Positions 1 through 8,698 of a DNA stretch of 29,505 nucleotides are shown here, in pieces. A model generated the notes under the pieces. It ran no database searches. It saw only the letters and a program-made list of their open reading frames with translations, and was not told where the DNA came from. The translations under genes and the position numbers were made by a program. Each line of letters begins with the position of its first letter. Within the stretch, counting starts at the first letter, position 1. The stretch is taken from positions 1 through 29,505 of the forward strand of contig CAYVQC010000054.1 of NCBI GenBank assembly GCA_964453995.1. Direction: 5' to 3'. The stretch is from SKVR01 sp964453995. GTDB taxonomy: Bacteria > Bacteroidota > Bacteroidia > Bacteroidales > UBA7960.

Positions 1-2505
1 CCCGGGGTGTTGTACATGGGGCACATGCTCAACAATACCATCCAGGGTGTGCTGGTACGCAGGGCGCGTATGCAGGGAAAAAATGCCTGCTGGGTGCCTG
101 GCACCGACCATGCATCTATTGCCACTGAAGCCAAGGTGGTTGCAAAGCTTAAAGAAGAAGGCATTGATAAAATTACCCTTTCCCGCGAAGACTTTCTCAA
201 TCATGCCTGGGAATGGAAAGAGAAGCATGGTGGAATCATTCTCGAACAACTCAAAAAGCTGGGTGCTTCGTGCGATTGGGACCGTACAGCTTTTACCATG
301 GATACCATACTTTCAGAATCAGTGATCCGTGTTTTCAATGATTTGTACAACAAGGGGCTCATATACCGCGGTGTGCGTATGGTGAACTGGGATCCCAAAG
401 CTCTTACTGCCCTCTCTGACGAGGAAGTAATATACAAGGATGTACAGTCGAAGTTTTACTACATCAGGTACAAAATTGAGGGCTCAGATAATGAGTATGT
501 AACCATTGCCACCACCCGTCCGGAAACCATCCTGGGCGATACAGCCATTTGTGTTCATCCCGAAGATGAACGGTTTCAGCACCTCAAAGGCAAAAAAGCT
601 CTTGTGCCGCTTATCAACAGACCCATTCCTTTCATCTTCGATGAGTATGTTGACCGCGAATTTGGTACCGGTGCCCTGAAGGTTACCCCTGCCCACGATA
701 TCAATGACTATAACCTGGGCATCAAGCACAATCTTCCTTCCATTGATATCTTCAATGATAATGGAACCCTCAATGAGAAGGCAGAGATCTATATCGGTGA
801 AGACCGATTTGTGGTAAGGAAAAAGATCTCCCGCGAACTGGAAGAAAATGGTCACCTGGTAAAAGTAGAAGATATCAGCAATAGCGTAGGGTATTCCGAA
901 CGCACCGATGAAGTGATCGAACCCAAACTTTCCCTGCAATGGTTCCTCAAAATGGAAACTCTTGCCAGACCTGCCCTTGATGTGGTAATGGACGATACCA
1001 TACGGTTCTACCCGCCACGCATGAAAAATATTTACCGCCACTGGATGGAGAACGTTCGCGATTGGTGTATCAGCCGGCAATTGTGGTGGGGCCATCGTAT
1101 ACCCGCATGGTATTTACCCAATGGCGAAGTAGTGGTTGCCGAAAATCAAGAGCAGGCCCTTGAAATGGCCCGTGAAAAACATGACAACAATCTTACGGCC
1201 TCAGACCTCAGGCAGGATGAAGACGTTCTGGATACCTGGTTTAGCTCCTGGCTGTGGCCCATGTCGGTTTTTGACGGTATCAGAAATCCCGATAACGATG
1301 ATATAAAGTACTACTACCCTACCGACGATATGGTTACTGCTCCCGAGATCCTGTTTTTCTGGGTGGCACGTATGATCATGGCAGGATTGGAATATCGCAA
1401 TGATATCCCCTTTAAAAACGTATATCTGCACGGCATTGTACGCGATAAGTTGGGTCGTAAAATGTCGAAATCGCTGGGCAATTCCCCCGATCCGCTCAAA
1501 CTGATAGAAAAATACGGAGCCGACGGCGTTCGTGTGGGAATGCTCTTTAGCTCACCGGCAGGTAATGATCTGCTTTTTGATGAAAGCCTGTGTGAGCAGG
1601 GACGCAACTTCTGCAATAAGATTTGGAATGCTTTCCGCCTTACCCAGGGTTGGCAAGTTGATGACGCCATTCAGCAACCAAAAAGCAGCAAGGTGGCTGT
1701 GGAATGGTTCAATGCCAATATGAACAAAACCCTTTCGGTAATTGAGGATCATTTTTCCAAATACCGCATCACCGATGCCCTTATGGCGGTTTATAAGCTC
1801 ATTTGGGATGATTTCTGCTCATGGTACCTGGAAATGATCAAACCCGGCTATCAGCAGCCCATTGATCGCGAAAGCTATGAGCAAACCACAACCATATTTA
1901 TGAAATTGCTCAAAATATTGCATCCCTTCATGCCCTTTATCAGTGAGGAGATCTTTTCTCATCTTCGCACTGAAAGTGATCCTGAAAGCATTATGATCTC
2001 TGAGGCACCCAAGGCTCAAAAATACGATGCATCCCTTTTGGAGAGATTCGATTTTGCGGTGCAGGCCATTATGGCAGTGAGAAACCTGCGCCAGGAAAAA
2101 AACATTGCCAACAAAAACAGTATTGAACTACTGATCCGTAAGAATAACAATGAATCGCCCGATACTACTTTTGATGACCTGGTGTGCAAGCTGTGTAATA
2201 TAAGCAACCTCGGTTATGTAGAGGAGAAACCCGAAGGAGCATTCAACTTCATCATAAAAACCACAGAGTTTTATGTACCTGTTTCGCAGGATATTGATGT
2301 GGAGGGTGAACTGCAGAAACTTCGCCAGGAACTGGAATACCAGCAGGGTTTCCTTGCAGCGGTAATGAAGAAACTCAGTAATGAACGCTTCGTAAGTGGC
2401 GCACCAGAAAATGTGGTTGCCATAGAACGAAAAAAACAAGCCGATGCCGAGTCGAAGATACGCGTGCTGGAAGAGCAGATCACAAACCTGCAAAAACAGT
2501 TGTAA
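1..2505 (+). CDS. valS: Valyl-tRNA synthetase, 5'-truncated by window edge
   Basis: Class I aminoacyl-tRNA synthetase that charges tRNA-Val with valine in the cytoplasm, using ATP, and edits mischarged threonine. The reading frame is open from base 1, so the true start lies outside; about 834 residues are present and roughly 40 N-terminal ones are missing. The HIGH-type motif is YMGH at bases 13-24. The KMSKS loop is an exact KMSKS at 1459-1473. The editing (CP1) domain, with its TTRPETILGDTA signature, lies around residues 168-179. The C-terminal 65 residues form the charged coiled-coil arm typical of ValRS (ELQKLRQELEYQQ onward). The gene ends with TAA and is followed 25 bases later by a strong terminator. 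Nothing is odd apart from the truncation. Identity is very secure. Confidence 0.98.
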   Translation, partial: PGVLYMGHMLNNTIQGVLVRRARMQGKNACWVPGTDHASIATEAKVVAKLKEEGIDKITLSREDFLNHAWEWKEKHGGIILEQLKKLGASCDWDRTAFTMDTILSESVIRVFNDLYNKGLIYRGVRMVNWDPKALTALSDEEVIYKDVQSKFYYIRYKIEGSDNEYVTIATTRPETILGDTAICVHPEDERFQHLKGKKALVPLINRPIPFIFDEYVDREFGTGALKVTPAHDINDYNLGIKHNLPSIDIFNDNGTLNEKAEIYIGEDRFVVRKKISRELEENGHLVKVEDISNSVGYSERTDEVIEPKLSLQWFLKMETLARPALDVVMDDTIRFYPPRMKNIYRHWMENVRDWCISRQLWWGHRIPAWYLPNGEVVVAENQEQALEMAREKHDNNLTASDLRQDEDVLDTWFSSWLWPMSVFDGIRNPDNDDIKYYYPTDDMVTAPEILFFWVARMIMAGLEYRNDIPFKNVYLHGIVRDKLGRKMSKSLGNSPDPLKLIEKYGADGVRVGMLFSSPAGNDLLFDESLCEQGRNFCNKIWNAFRLTQGWQVDDAIQQPKSSKVAVEWFNANMNKTLSVIEDHFSKYRITDALMAVYKLIWDDFCSWYLEMIKPGYQQPIDRESYEQTTTIFMKLLKILHPFMPFISEEIFSHLRTESDPESIMISEAPKAQKYDASLLERFDFAVQAIMAVRNLRQEKNIANKNSIELLIRKNNNESPDTTFDDLVCKLCNISNLGYVEEKPEGAFNFIIKTTEFYVPVSQDIDVEGELQKLRQELEYQQGFLAAVMKKLSNERFVSGAPENVVAIERKKQADAESKIRVLEEQITNLQKQL

Positions 2506-2530
2506 CTATAGCCAGATTGCCTTAAAAACT

Positions 2531-2577
2531 AATAATCCCCCTTGGGTGTTCTGATACACTGAGGGGGATTATTTTTT
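2531..2577 (+). terminator. Intrinsic terminator after valS, probably bidirectional
   Basis: A perfect 12-bp inverted repeat (AATAATCCCCCT at 2531-2542 and AGGGGGATTATT at 2562-2573) is followed by a T-run to 2577. A smaller GTGT/ACAC stem (2546-2549, 2556-2559) sits in the loop. On the opposite strand the stem is followed by AG and five Ts, so it can also stop the convergent glycosidase gene that ends at 2685. Confidence 0.9.
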
Positions 2578-2684
2578 GGGGCAGATTTTAATCTAAGGCC
2601 ATTTCCACTTGTTTTTGTTACTTTTTCAGACATCTCAGACTGGATATCCCTCTGTTTCTGCCATTGGGTATTTGTGGTTTCACA

Positions 2685-4217
2685 TCAGGGCAAAAACACT
2701 TCATTAAAAAACAGCGGAACAGACTCCTGGTTGGTATGACTAAGGGCAGTAACCATATAATAATACCAATCAGGACGGGTTTGATCGGTGTGTGGGATTA
2801 CGATGGAATTTTCGCCGGTAATGGCAAAAATATTCTCTCCATCTTCAATATTCTCAGGTTTGCCCAGTCTGAAGCGGTAAACTACATAAGATTTATGATC
2901 TTCAGATCTTTCCCATGACAGTTTTACCTGGGAAGTGCTCACCACCATAACCGGGTTTGAAGGCGGCTCAACAGTGAGTTGTTGCACCCGATTGTTGACA
3001 GGTGGAATGGCAGGATAACGGTAGTGATCCTGCAACAACCTCTCTTTCAGCTGTAGCGGATTGGAGCGCAGGTGCTTGGCGCTGAAAAACATGCTTCCTT
3101 CAATATTGGGAATAGACCGTATTATATTGAGCTGTCGGCTGATCTCCTCAGAAGTTCGCCACTCTTGGGTGGTTGAAACTGGATCGAGCCGGTAAAGTCC
3201 CTGACCCACATAAAGATGGCAACCGTAAGTATTTTCACTCCACCAATGAGCCAAAATGGAGAAATCAGCCGCAGGCATACCAATATGCCAGTAAAGCTGC
3301 GGCGTTACATAATCAATCCAGCCTTCTTTTTGCCATTTCAGGATATCGGCATACAAATCGTCGTAATTGGTTACTCCTGCCGTGGTAGCCGACCCCTTGG
3401 GATCAATATTTTGGTTGCGCCATACACCAAATGGTGAAATGCCAAAGGCAACATGGGGTTTGATGGATTTAATGGTATCCTGTAGTTGCTTGATGATCAG
3501 ATCAACATTGTGCCGTCGCCAATCATCCTTTTGTTCGGGCGAAAAACCATGGGGATGCTTTGCAAATGCCGCACTGTCGGGAAACTCCTCCCCGGTAATT
3601 GGATAGGGATAAAAATAGTCATCAAAATGGATGGCATCCATATCGTATCTGCGCACCAGGTCGGCTACCACATGCGATACATGATCACGGGTTTGTGGTA
3701 ATCCAGGGTTGAAGTATCCCATTTGTCCATAGGTGACAAACCATTCAGGGTGTCTGCGCATAGGATGGTCTTCCGATAAAGCGTTGCGGGCAGTATCCAG
3801 CTCGGCCCGGTAGGGGTTTAGCCACAAGTGAATGTCTATTCCTCTTTTTCTGCATTCCATAATAGCAAAGTCAAGAGGATCATAAAACGGATCGGGAGCC
3901 TGGCCCTGTGTGCCTGTAAGCCACTGCGACCAGGGTTCAAGATCGGATTGAAAGAATGCATCTGCCGCCGGACGGATTTGCAGGATGACAGTATTCATGT
4001 TCCACTCCTTCACAAGATCAAGCAATTCAACCAGCTCACGCTGCTGATCGCCTACGGATAATCCACTCCTGGAAGGCCAGTCGATATTGGCCACCGATGC
4101 AATCCATACGGCACGCATTTCTCTTTTGGGCGAAGAAGATTGCAGTTTGTGGGTCATGAGAAGAATTATTATTAAAACAGTAAGGCGGGAAAAAGTTAGA
4201 AGTTTTTTCATATACAT
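2685..4217 (-). CDS. Secreted GHL10 (DUF187) family glycoside hydrolase-like protein
   Basis: A predicted (beta/alpha)8-barrel protein of the glycosyl-hydrolase-like 10 family (YngK/DUF187 type), likely acting on a polysaccharide or peptidoglycan-type glycan outside the cytoplasm; the substrate cannot be told. A Sec signal (hydrophobic core about residues 9-21, no lipobox Cys) precedes the barrel. Family hallmarks in order are REMRAVWIASVANIDWP (32-48), NTVILQIRPAADAFF (75-89), GIDIHLWLNPYRA (126-138) and MDAIHFDDYFYPYP (193-206), whose acidic pair is a candidate for the active site. The C-terminal part (about 418-500) looks like a fibronectin-III domain. There is no T9SS sorting domain, so it is probably periplasmic. 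Two in-frame ATGs lie two codons apart (4217 and 4211). A TATCTTTG box lies just upstream. It is transcribed alone, convergent with valS. Confidence 0.88.
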   Translation of the reverse strand: MYMKKLLTFSRLTVLIIILLMTHKLQSSSPKREMRAVWIASVANIDWPSRSGLSVGDQQRELVELLDLVKEWNMNTVILQIRPAADAFFQSDLEPWSQWLTGTQGQAPDPFYDPLDFAIMECRKRGIDIHLWLNPYRAELDTARNALSEDHPMRRHPEWFVTYGQMGYFNPGLPQTRDHVSHVVADLVRRYDMDAIHFDDYFYPYPITGEEFPDSAAFAKHPHGFSPEQKDDWRRHNVDLIIKQLQDTIKSIKPHVAFGISPFGVWRNQNIDPKGSATTAGVTNYDDLYADILKWQKEGWIDYVTPQLYWHIGMPAADFSILAHWWSENTYGCHLYVGQGLYRLDPVSTTQEWRTSEEISRQLNIIRSIPNIEGSMFFSAKHLRSNPLQLKERLLQDHYRYPAIPPVNNRVQQLTVEPPSNPVMVVSTSQVKLSWERSEDHKSYVVYRFRLGKPENIEDGENIFAITGENSIVIPHTDQTRPDWYYYMVTALSHTNQESVPLFFNEVFLP

Positions 4218-4237
4218 ATATTGTCAGTCAAGCTGGA

Positions 4238-4245
4238 CAAAGATA
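4238..4245 (-). promoter_or_regulatory. Putative -7 box for the GHL10 gene
   Basis: TATCTTTG on the minus strand matches the Bacteroidota -7 consensus TAnnTTTG. The expected TTG -33 element is not seen at the usual 19-21 base spacing, so this rests on the -7 box alone. It would give a leader of about 10-15 bases. Confidence 0.4.
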
Positions 4246-4478
4246 AATAATTTCGAAAAGGAAAAGCGAGAATGCATATTTATACACAGTAACCTATCGA
4301 TCATCAATGATTTGGGGATTTTTAATCCGAATGTTCAAAAAAAAATGAAAGAATGTTAAGTCAAATTAATAGAAAAAGGTAAACTGCATAGCAAAGGAAA
4401 TAATACATTGAGTCATTATGAATCCTGATAACTAGGCTCTTGAATTGTGCCATCTGTGTTCACTGATGAAAAATCTTT

Positions 4479-4486
4479 TACCTTTG
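4479..4486 (+). promoter_or_regulatory. Putative -7 box for the hybrid kinase gene
   Basis: TACCTTTG matches TAnnTTTG. No TTG lies at the expected -33 distance. Transcription from here would give a leader of about 135 bases before the ATG at 4629. Confidence 0.4.
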
Positions 4487-4628
4487 TTTATACTCCCGCT
4501 AAGAAGAACGCCCAAGTGGCTCTGTTAGCGGTCACGAACGAGTTGAAGCACAAGAACTTTTCTTTTGCAAACTCTGTTAAACCGAACCCTCTGACAGAAA
4601 CAGAGGCTGAAAAACATCCACAATACTA

Positions 4629-7600
4629 ATGATAGTAAAATACTATTGGCGGATTGCCGGATTAATGGTTGCTCTGTTTTCCGGCTGCCAGAATGCAAAT
4701 CAGGATTATAATAACATCAGCTTAAAAAATGATGCAACCTCTCCTCCCGGGGTTTTTGTGCATAAAGATTCCGTCCAGGCTCCTGTTGTAAGAAAAGTGC
4801 CATTGGCAAATACAGAAGCTGCTCATGTTATTGAGCGTGTTGCCTACGAGCGTAATGTGAAGAAGACTGCCAAACCAGAAATCTTACAGATTGCCGATCC
4901 GATAGTAAAAACTCCCGGAGAGAATGGTTTCCTCATGCCTGAAAAAGTGAAGGCAGTCCCAACCATTATAAAAATGGGTTTACCCGAAACAATAACCCTC
5001 AAAAACCCCATCAGCCGTGATTTGAATCCCTTTAGCTTCATGGCTCACTCCAAAACCCAGGGCATCACCCACGATTTTATATCCAGTTTTTATGAAGATA
5101 AAAATGGAAACATGTGGATAGGCTCAGTGGGTGGTGGTTTGATGCGTTTTGCCGGAAATACTATCGACAACTATAATAAAAGCATGGGAGCGAATATCAA
5201 TGATATAATGCATATTGAGGGAGATAAATCTGGAAATATATGGATGACAACCCTTGAAGGCTTGTTTATGTTTGATGGCCTGGAACTTCACCATTATAAT
5301 ACTGAAGCAGGTCTTTTACAGGATCCGCTTAATTCATTGCAAATTGATACTGAAGGAAACATATGGATATCTTACCGCCAGGGAGGTGTTTCCATGTTTG
5401 ATGGAGAATACTTTCACCATTTTGGCAAGGAACAGGGTTTGCCTGAATCACAATGGCACACACTCAAAGCGGGAAACAATAATGAAATGTGGATTGGCTG
5501 TTACGGTAATAGCCTGGCATTGTTCAAAGAAGGATCGTTTCATGTCTATAATATTCCTTTTGCCAACCAGGAAAACCCTATTCTGAGACTTGAAGTGGAT
5601 AATAATAATGACGAGATATGGTTCAGCATATATGAAAAAGGTGTTATGAAATACGATCGCACCGATTTTCATTTTTACGATGCCGACAAAGATTTTCCCT
5701 GTGGACGCATTAACAGGATAATGTTTGATTCTAAAGGCCGCAAATGGTTTGGCACATGGGGCAATGGTGTCTTTGTTATGGACAATGACCAGTGCATGCA
5801 TTTTGGCGTAGAACATGGATTGTCCAACAACTACATTTCTGGTCTTTTCGAAGACAGCAGGGGAATCATCTGGATTGGATTTTACAATGGCGGGATGACA
5901 CGGTATTTCGGAGATGTGTTCCAGCATTTTTCTATCAAGCAGGGCATCGATCAGGATATTATTTCGCTGGCTCAAACAGGTGATGGCTCATTATGGCTTT
6001 CTACCAGTGAACAAGGGCTGGTGAACTTTAATGGGAATGAATTTGTAAGGTACTCCAACCACCCGGAAGACCCTGTAAGCTATATGGAAGCAATATTTGC
6101 CGATAACGATGGAAATATTTGGCTTTCAATGAATGATGGTGGCATTTCTCGTTTTGACGGAAACAGGTTTTATCATTATCCCATTGATCAGTTGCCCGAA
6201 AATTTTTATTTGAATGGCGGTGTTACTGATAAGGCTGGTAACATCTGGCTACAGACATTTGATCACGGTGTAGTAAAATACAATGGTGAAAGCTTCACCT
6301 TTTATGATACCAACAGTGGCTTAAACGCTGAATTGATTTACGCCATTACCGCTGACCGGAAAGGCGACATCTGGATTGGAACCTGGGGCGGTGGCGTTTG
6401 CAAAATCACTGATGAAGGATTTACCTATTATACCACTCAGGATGGCCTGGCCGGAAATTACCTCTTCTCTGCTTTTGAAGATTCGCAGGGAAATATGTGG
6501 TTCGGAACGGAAGGAAATGGGGTTTCAATGTTCAATGGGAAACGATTTATCAATTTCACTTCCAGAAATGGCCTCACCGATAATTACATTTTCTCCATCA
6601 CACAGGATCAGTCAGGGAATGTAATCTTGGGGTCGCGCTTCGGCATCAATGTATTATCTTCGGAAAAACTCAGAGAGATAACCATAGAATCCCATGAAGG
6701 AAAAGTATTACCCGAAGCCGATCACCTCTATTTTGTGAGTCATGTCTATGAAGATGGCTTCCTGGGTATGGGATGTAATCATGGCTCTTTGCTGGCAGAT
6801 GGCAATAAAGTATGGGTAGGTGCCAATGATAGGCTTACCTTGTTTTACCCGGAAAACTCCTGGTACAATAACAGCATTCCTGAAGTAAACATCAACCAGA
6901 TCGAGCTATTTAACGAAACTCTTGACTGGGCGAAGCTCATTGAGGAAAGAAACCCGGTTTTTACCCATTCCAATGGCATTAGAGCTGGCAGGGTGAACTT
7001 CGACAGCCTGAGCCCATGGAACCAGATCCCTTACAACCTTGAGCTTTCTCACAGAAACAACTTCATAACGTTTAGTTTCTCCGGGCCATCACACTATTCA
7101 GGCAAGTTGTTGTACAGCTTCTTCCTGCAAGGGGTGGATCAAAACTGGCATCGGCCTACAGCTGATAACAAGGCACACTATGGTAACCTATCACCCGGAT
7201 CCTATACTTTCAGGGTACGCGCCATGAATCCGATGGGCCAATGGGGTGAGGTAAATGAATACTCTTTTGCTATTCTTGCCCCTTGGTGGCAAACATGGTG
7301 GGCTATAGTGCTCTACCTCGTTGTCGCTGTATTTTTACTCAGGGCCTTTATCAGACTCAGAATAAAATCCCTGGTTCTTGAGAATAAACTCCTTGACAAT
7401 GAGGTGGTATTGGCGAAAAAATCCATCGAGATCAAACAAAATATTTTGGCCAATGTGAGTCATGAAATCAGAACACCACTCACTGGAATTATTGGATTGA
7501 GCGATCTGCTTGCAGAAACTCCTTTGAACCCTGTACAAAAGGAATACATCACCACCCTGAGGCAATCGGGACAGAATCTTAAAGAGATCATCAACCAGAT

Positions 7601-8576
7601 ACTGGATTATTCTAAAATAGAATCCGGTCAGATCAACCTCATTAATGTTACTTTCTCTCTTAACGAGCTGTTCTCTCATGCCAAAAAAGTATTCAACTCA
7701 TTGAAAAACGGGAAAAAGATTGTACTGGAAACCCATATTGCTCCCGAGGCTGGTGTGCTCATTTACAGCGACAGGGGGCGCATCAATCAGATCCTTCAAA
7801 ACCTTCTGTATAATGCTGTTAAGTTTACCCGTGAAGGAAAAATTACGCTAACCGCTTCTCTTGAAGACAGCAAAAAAATAAAAGAAAACAACGAAGAACA
7901 TGAAGAACTGTTATTAAAAATAACAGTTGCCGATACCGGCGTTGGTATAGCACAAGAGGCTATCAGCAAGCTGTTTGTGCCTTTCTTCCAGGTGGAAGAC
8001 AAAGATACCCGCAATACCGACAGTACAGGATTAGGGCTTGCCATATCAAAAAAACTTACTGAGATTTTGCAGGGTGATATTGGCGTAGAAAGTGAATTGG
8101 GCAAAGGGACCACTTTCTGGTTTACATTTAGGGTAAGGAAAGCCAAAGCAGAAATACCCAATGATGCTACAGATAACCAGTTACTTACATCCAGTGTATC
8201 GCCCATGAGGATACTTTTGGTGGAAGATAAAAAAGTAAACCAACTGGTGATCAAACTTATCCTGGAAAAGATGGGCCACAAGGTAACCATTGCTTCCCAT
8301 GGCCAGATCGCGCTTGATATTTTCCGCCCGGGCAGATTTGATCTGATATTTATGGATATTCAAATGCCTGTAATGGATGGTATCACTGCTACCCATGAAC
8401 TCAGATCGAGGTATGTCAATCTACCCCCTATTGTTGGTCTTAGTGCCAATGCCTTTGAAGGCGATCGCGAAAAATACATGTCACAAGGTATGGATGAATA
8501 TGTGGTGAAACCCGTATCGGAAGCAAGTTTAAGAAAAGTAATTGCAACTGTTGAAAAACAGGTTGAAAACAAATGA
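4629..8576 (+). CDS. Hybrid two-component sensor kinase with twin Reg_prop propeller, no DNA-binding domain
   Basis: A membrane sensor of the Bacteroidota hybrid two-component type. The N-terminus is a signal sequence with a possible lipobox (LFSGC, Cys20). About 13 Reg_prop repeats (pattern D..GN.W.GT..GG...F.G, residues ~145-690) should form two seven-blade beta-propellers, followed by a Y_Y_Y domain (~810-882), a transmembrane helix (~887-908), HisKA with phospho-acceptor His945 in NVSHEIRTPL, and an HATPase domain (N-box NLLYNAVKF ~1058; ADTGVGIA 1100-1107; GLGLAIS ~1135). A C-terminal receiver starts at ~1193 with phospho-acceptor Asp1243 (FMDIQMPVMDG) and Lys1294. The protein stops there, so the AraC-type HTH usual in HTCS regulators is absent and phosphate must pass to another protein. 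The ligand is unknown. The T9SS cargo gene downstream may be a target, but that is inference. Confidence 0.92.
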   Translation: MIVKYYWRIAGLMVALFSGCQNANQDYNNISLKNDATSPPGVFVHKDSVQAPVVRKVPLANTEAAHVIERVAYERNVKKTAKPEILQIADPIVKTPGENGFLMPEKVKAVPTIIKMGLPETITLKNPISRDLNPFSFMAHSKTQGITHDFISSFYEDKNGNMWIGSVGGGLMRFAGNTIDNYNKSMGANINDIMHIEGDKSGNIWMTTLEGLFMFDGLELHHYNTEAGLLQDPLNSLQIDTEGNIWISYRQGGVSMFDGEYFHHFGKEQGLPESQWHTLKAGNNNEMWIGCYGNSLALFKEGSFHVYNIPFANQENPILRLEVDNNNDEIWFSIYEKGVMKYDRTDFHFYDADKDFPCGRINRIMFDSKGRKWFGTWGNGVFVMDNDQCMHFGVEHGLSNNYISGLFEDSRGIIWIGFYNGGMTRYFGDVFQHFSIKQGIDQDIISLAQTGDGSLWLSTSEQGLVNFNGNEFVRYSNHPEDPVSYMEAIFADNDGNIWLSMNDGGISRFDGNRFYHYPIDQLPENFYLNGGVTDKAGNIWLQTFDHGVVKYNGESFTFYDTNSGLNAELIYAITADRKGDIWIGTWGGGVCKITDEGFTYYTTQDGLAGNYLFSAFEDSQGNMWFGTEGNGVSMFNGKRFINFTSRNGLTDNYIFSITQDQSGNVILGSRFGINVLSSEKLREITIESHEGKVLPEADHLYFVSHVYEDGFLGMGCNHGSLLADGNKVWVGANDRLTLFYPENSWYNNSIPEVNINQIELFNETLDWAKLIEERNPVFTHSNGIRAGRVNFDSLSPWNQIPYNLELSHRNNFITFSFSGPSHYSGKLLYSFFLQGVDQNWHRPTADNKAHYGNLSPGSYTFRVRAMNPMGQWGEVNEYSFAILAPWWQTWWAIVLYLVVAVFLLRAFIRLRIKSLVLENKLLDNEVVLAKKSIEIKQNILANVSHEIRTPLTGIIGLSDLLAETPLNPVQKEYITTLRQSGQNLKEIINQILDYSKIESGQINLINVTFSLNELFSHAKKVFNSLKNGKKIVLETHIAPEAGVLIYSDRGRINQILQNLLYNAVKFTREGKITLTASLEDSKKIKENNEEHEELLLKITVADTGVGIAQEAISKLFVPFFQVEDKDTRNTDSTGLGLAISKKLTEILQGDIGVESELGKGTTFWFTFRVRKAKAEIPNDATDNQLLTSSVSPMRILLVEDKKVNQLVIKLILEKMGHKVTIASHGQIALDIFRPGRFDLIFMDIQMPVMDGITATHELRSRYVNLPPIVGLSANAFEGDREKYMSQGMDEYVVKPVSEASLRKVIATVEKQVENK

Positions 8577-8620
8577 TGTTTTATTAAGCCTGTTCTGCCA
8601 TCTCTTCCTATTAAACTCAC

Positions 8621-8628
8621 TACCTTTG
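8621..8628 (+). promoter_or_regulatory. Putative -7 box for the GxGYxYP gene
   Basis: TACCTTTG matches TAnnTTTG and lies 70 bases before the ATG at 8699, suggesting the gene can be transcribed apart from the kinase. No clear -33 TTG is present at standard spacing. Confidence 0.4.
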
Positions 8629-8698
8629 AGCTTCGATACGCCAGGTGAGCCACCCGGTTTGCCCGGTTCTTTTCGTTTTACTTCAAAACCCCTTTGCA

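Larger units (their letters stand above)
4218..4628. other. 411-bp AT-rich intergenic region between divergent genes
   Basis: It separates the divergent glycosidase and hybrid-kinase genes. It holds a TAnnTTTG box for each side (4238-4245 minus, 4479-4486 plus). A 60-codon frame opening with GTG at 4447 ends at the kinase ATG, but it spans the plus-strand promoter box and resembles nothing, so it is not called a gene. The roughly 135-base leader before 4629 shows only short, weak inverted repeats. I see nothing else. Confidence 0.6.

Noticed and set aside
484..1095. 203-codon minus-strand open frame inside valS
   Set aside because: Antisense shadow; valS motifs run through it on the other strand.
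2664..2918. 84-codon plus-strand frame after the valS terminator
   Set aside because: It is antisense to the C-terminus of the GHL10 protein and shows no coding signature.
4447..4629. 60-codon frame (GTG start) ending at the hybrid kinase ATG
   Set aside because: It spans the predicted promoter box, has no recognisable features, and the one-base overlap with the kinase start can be chance.
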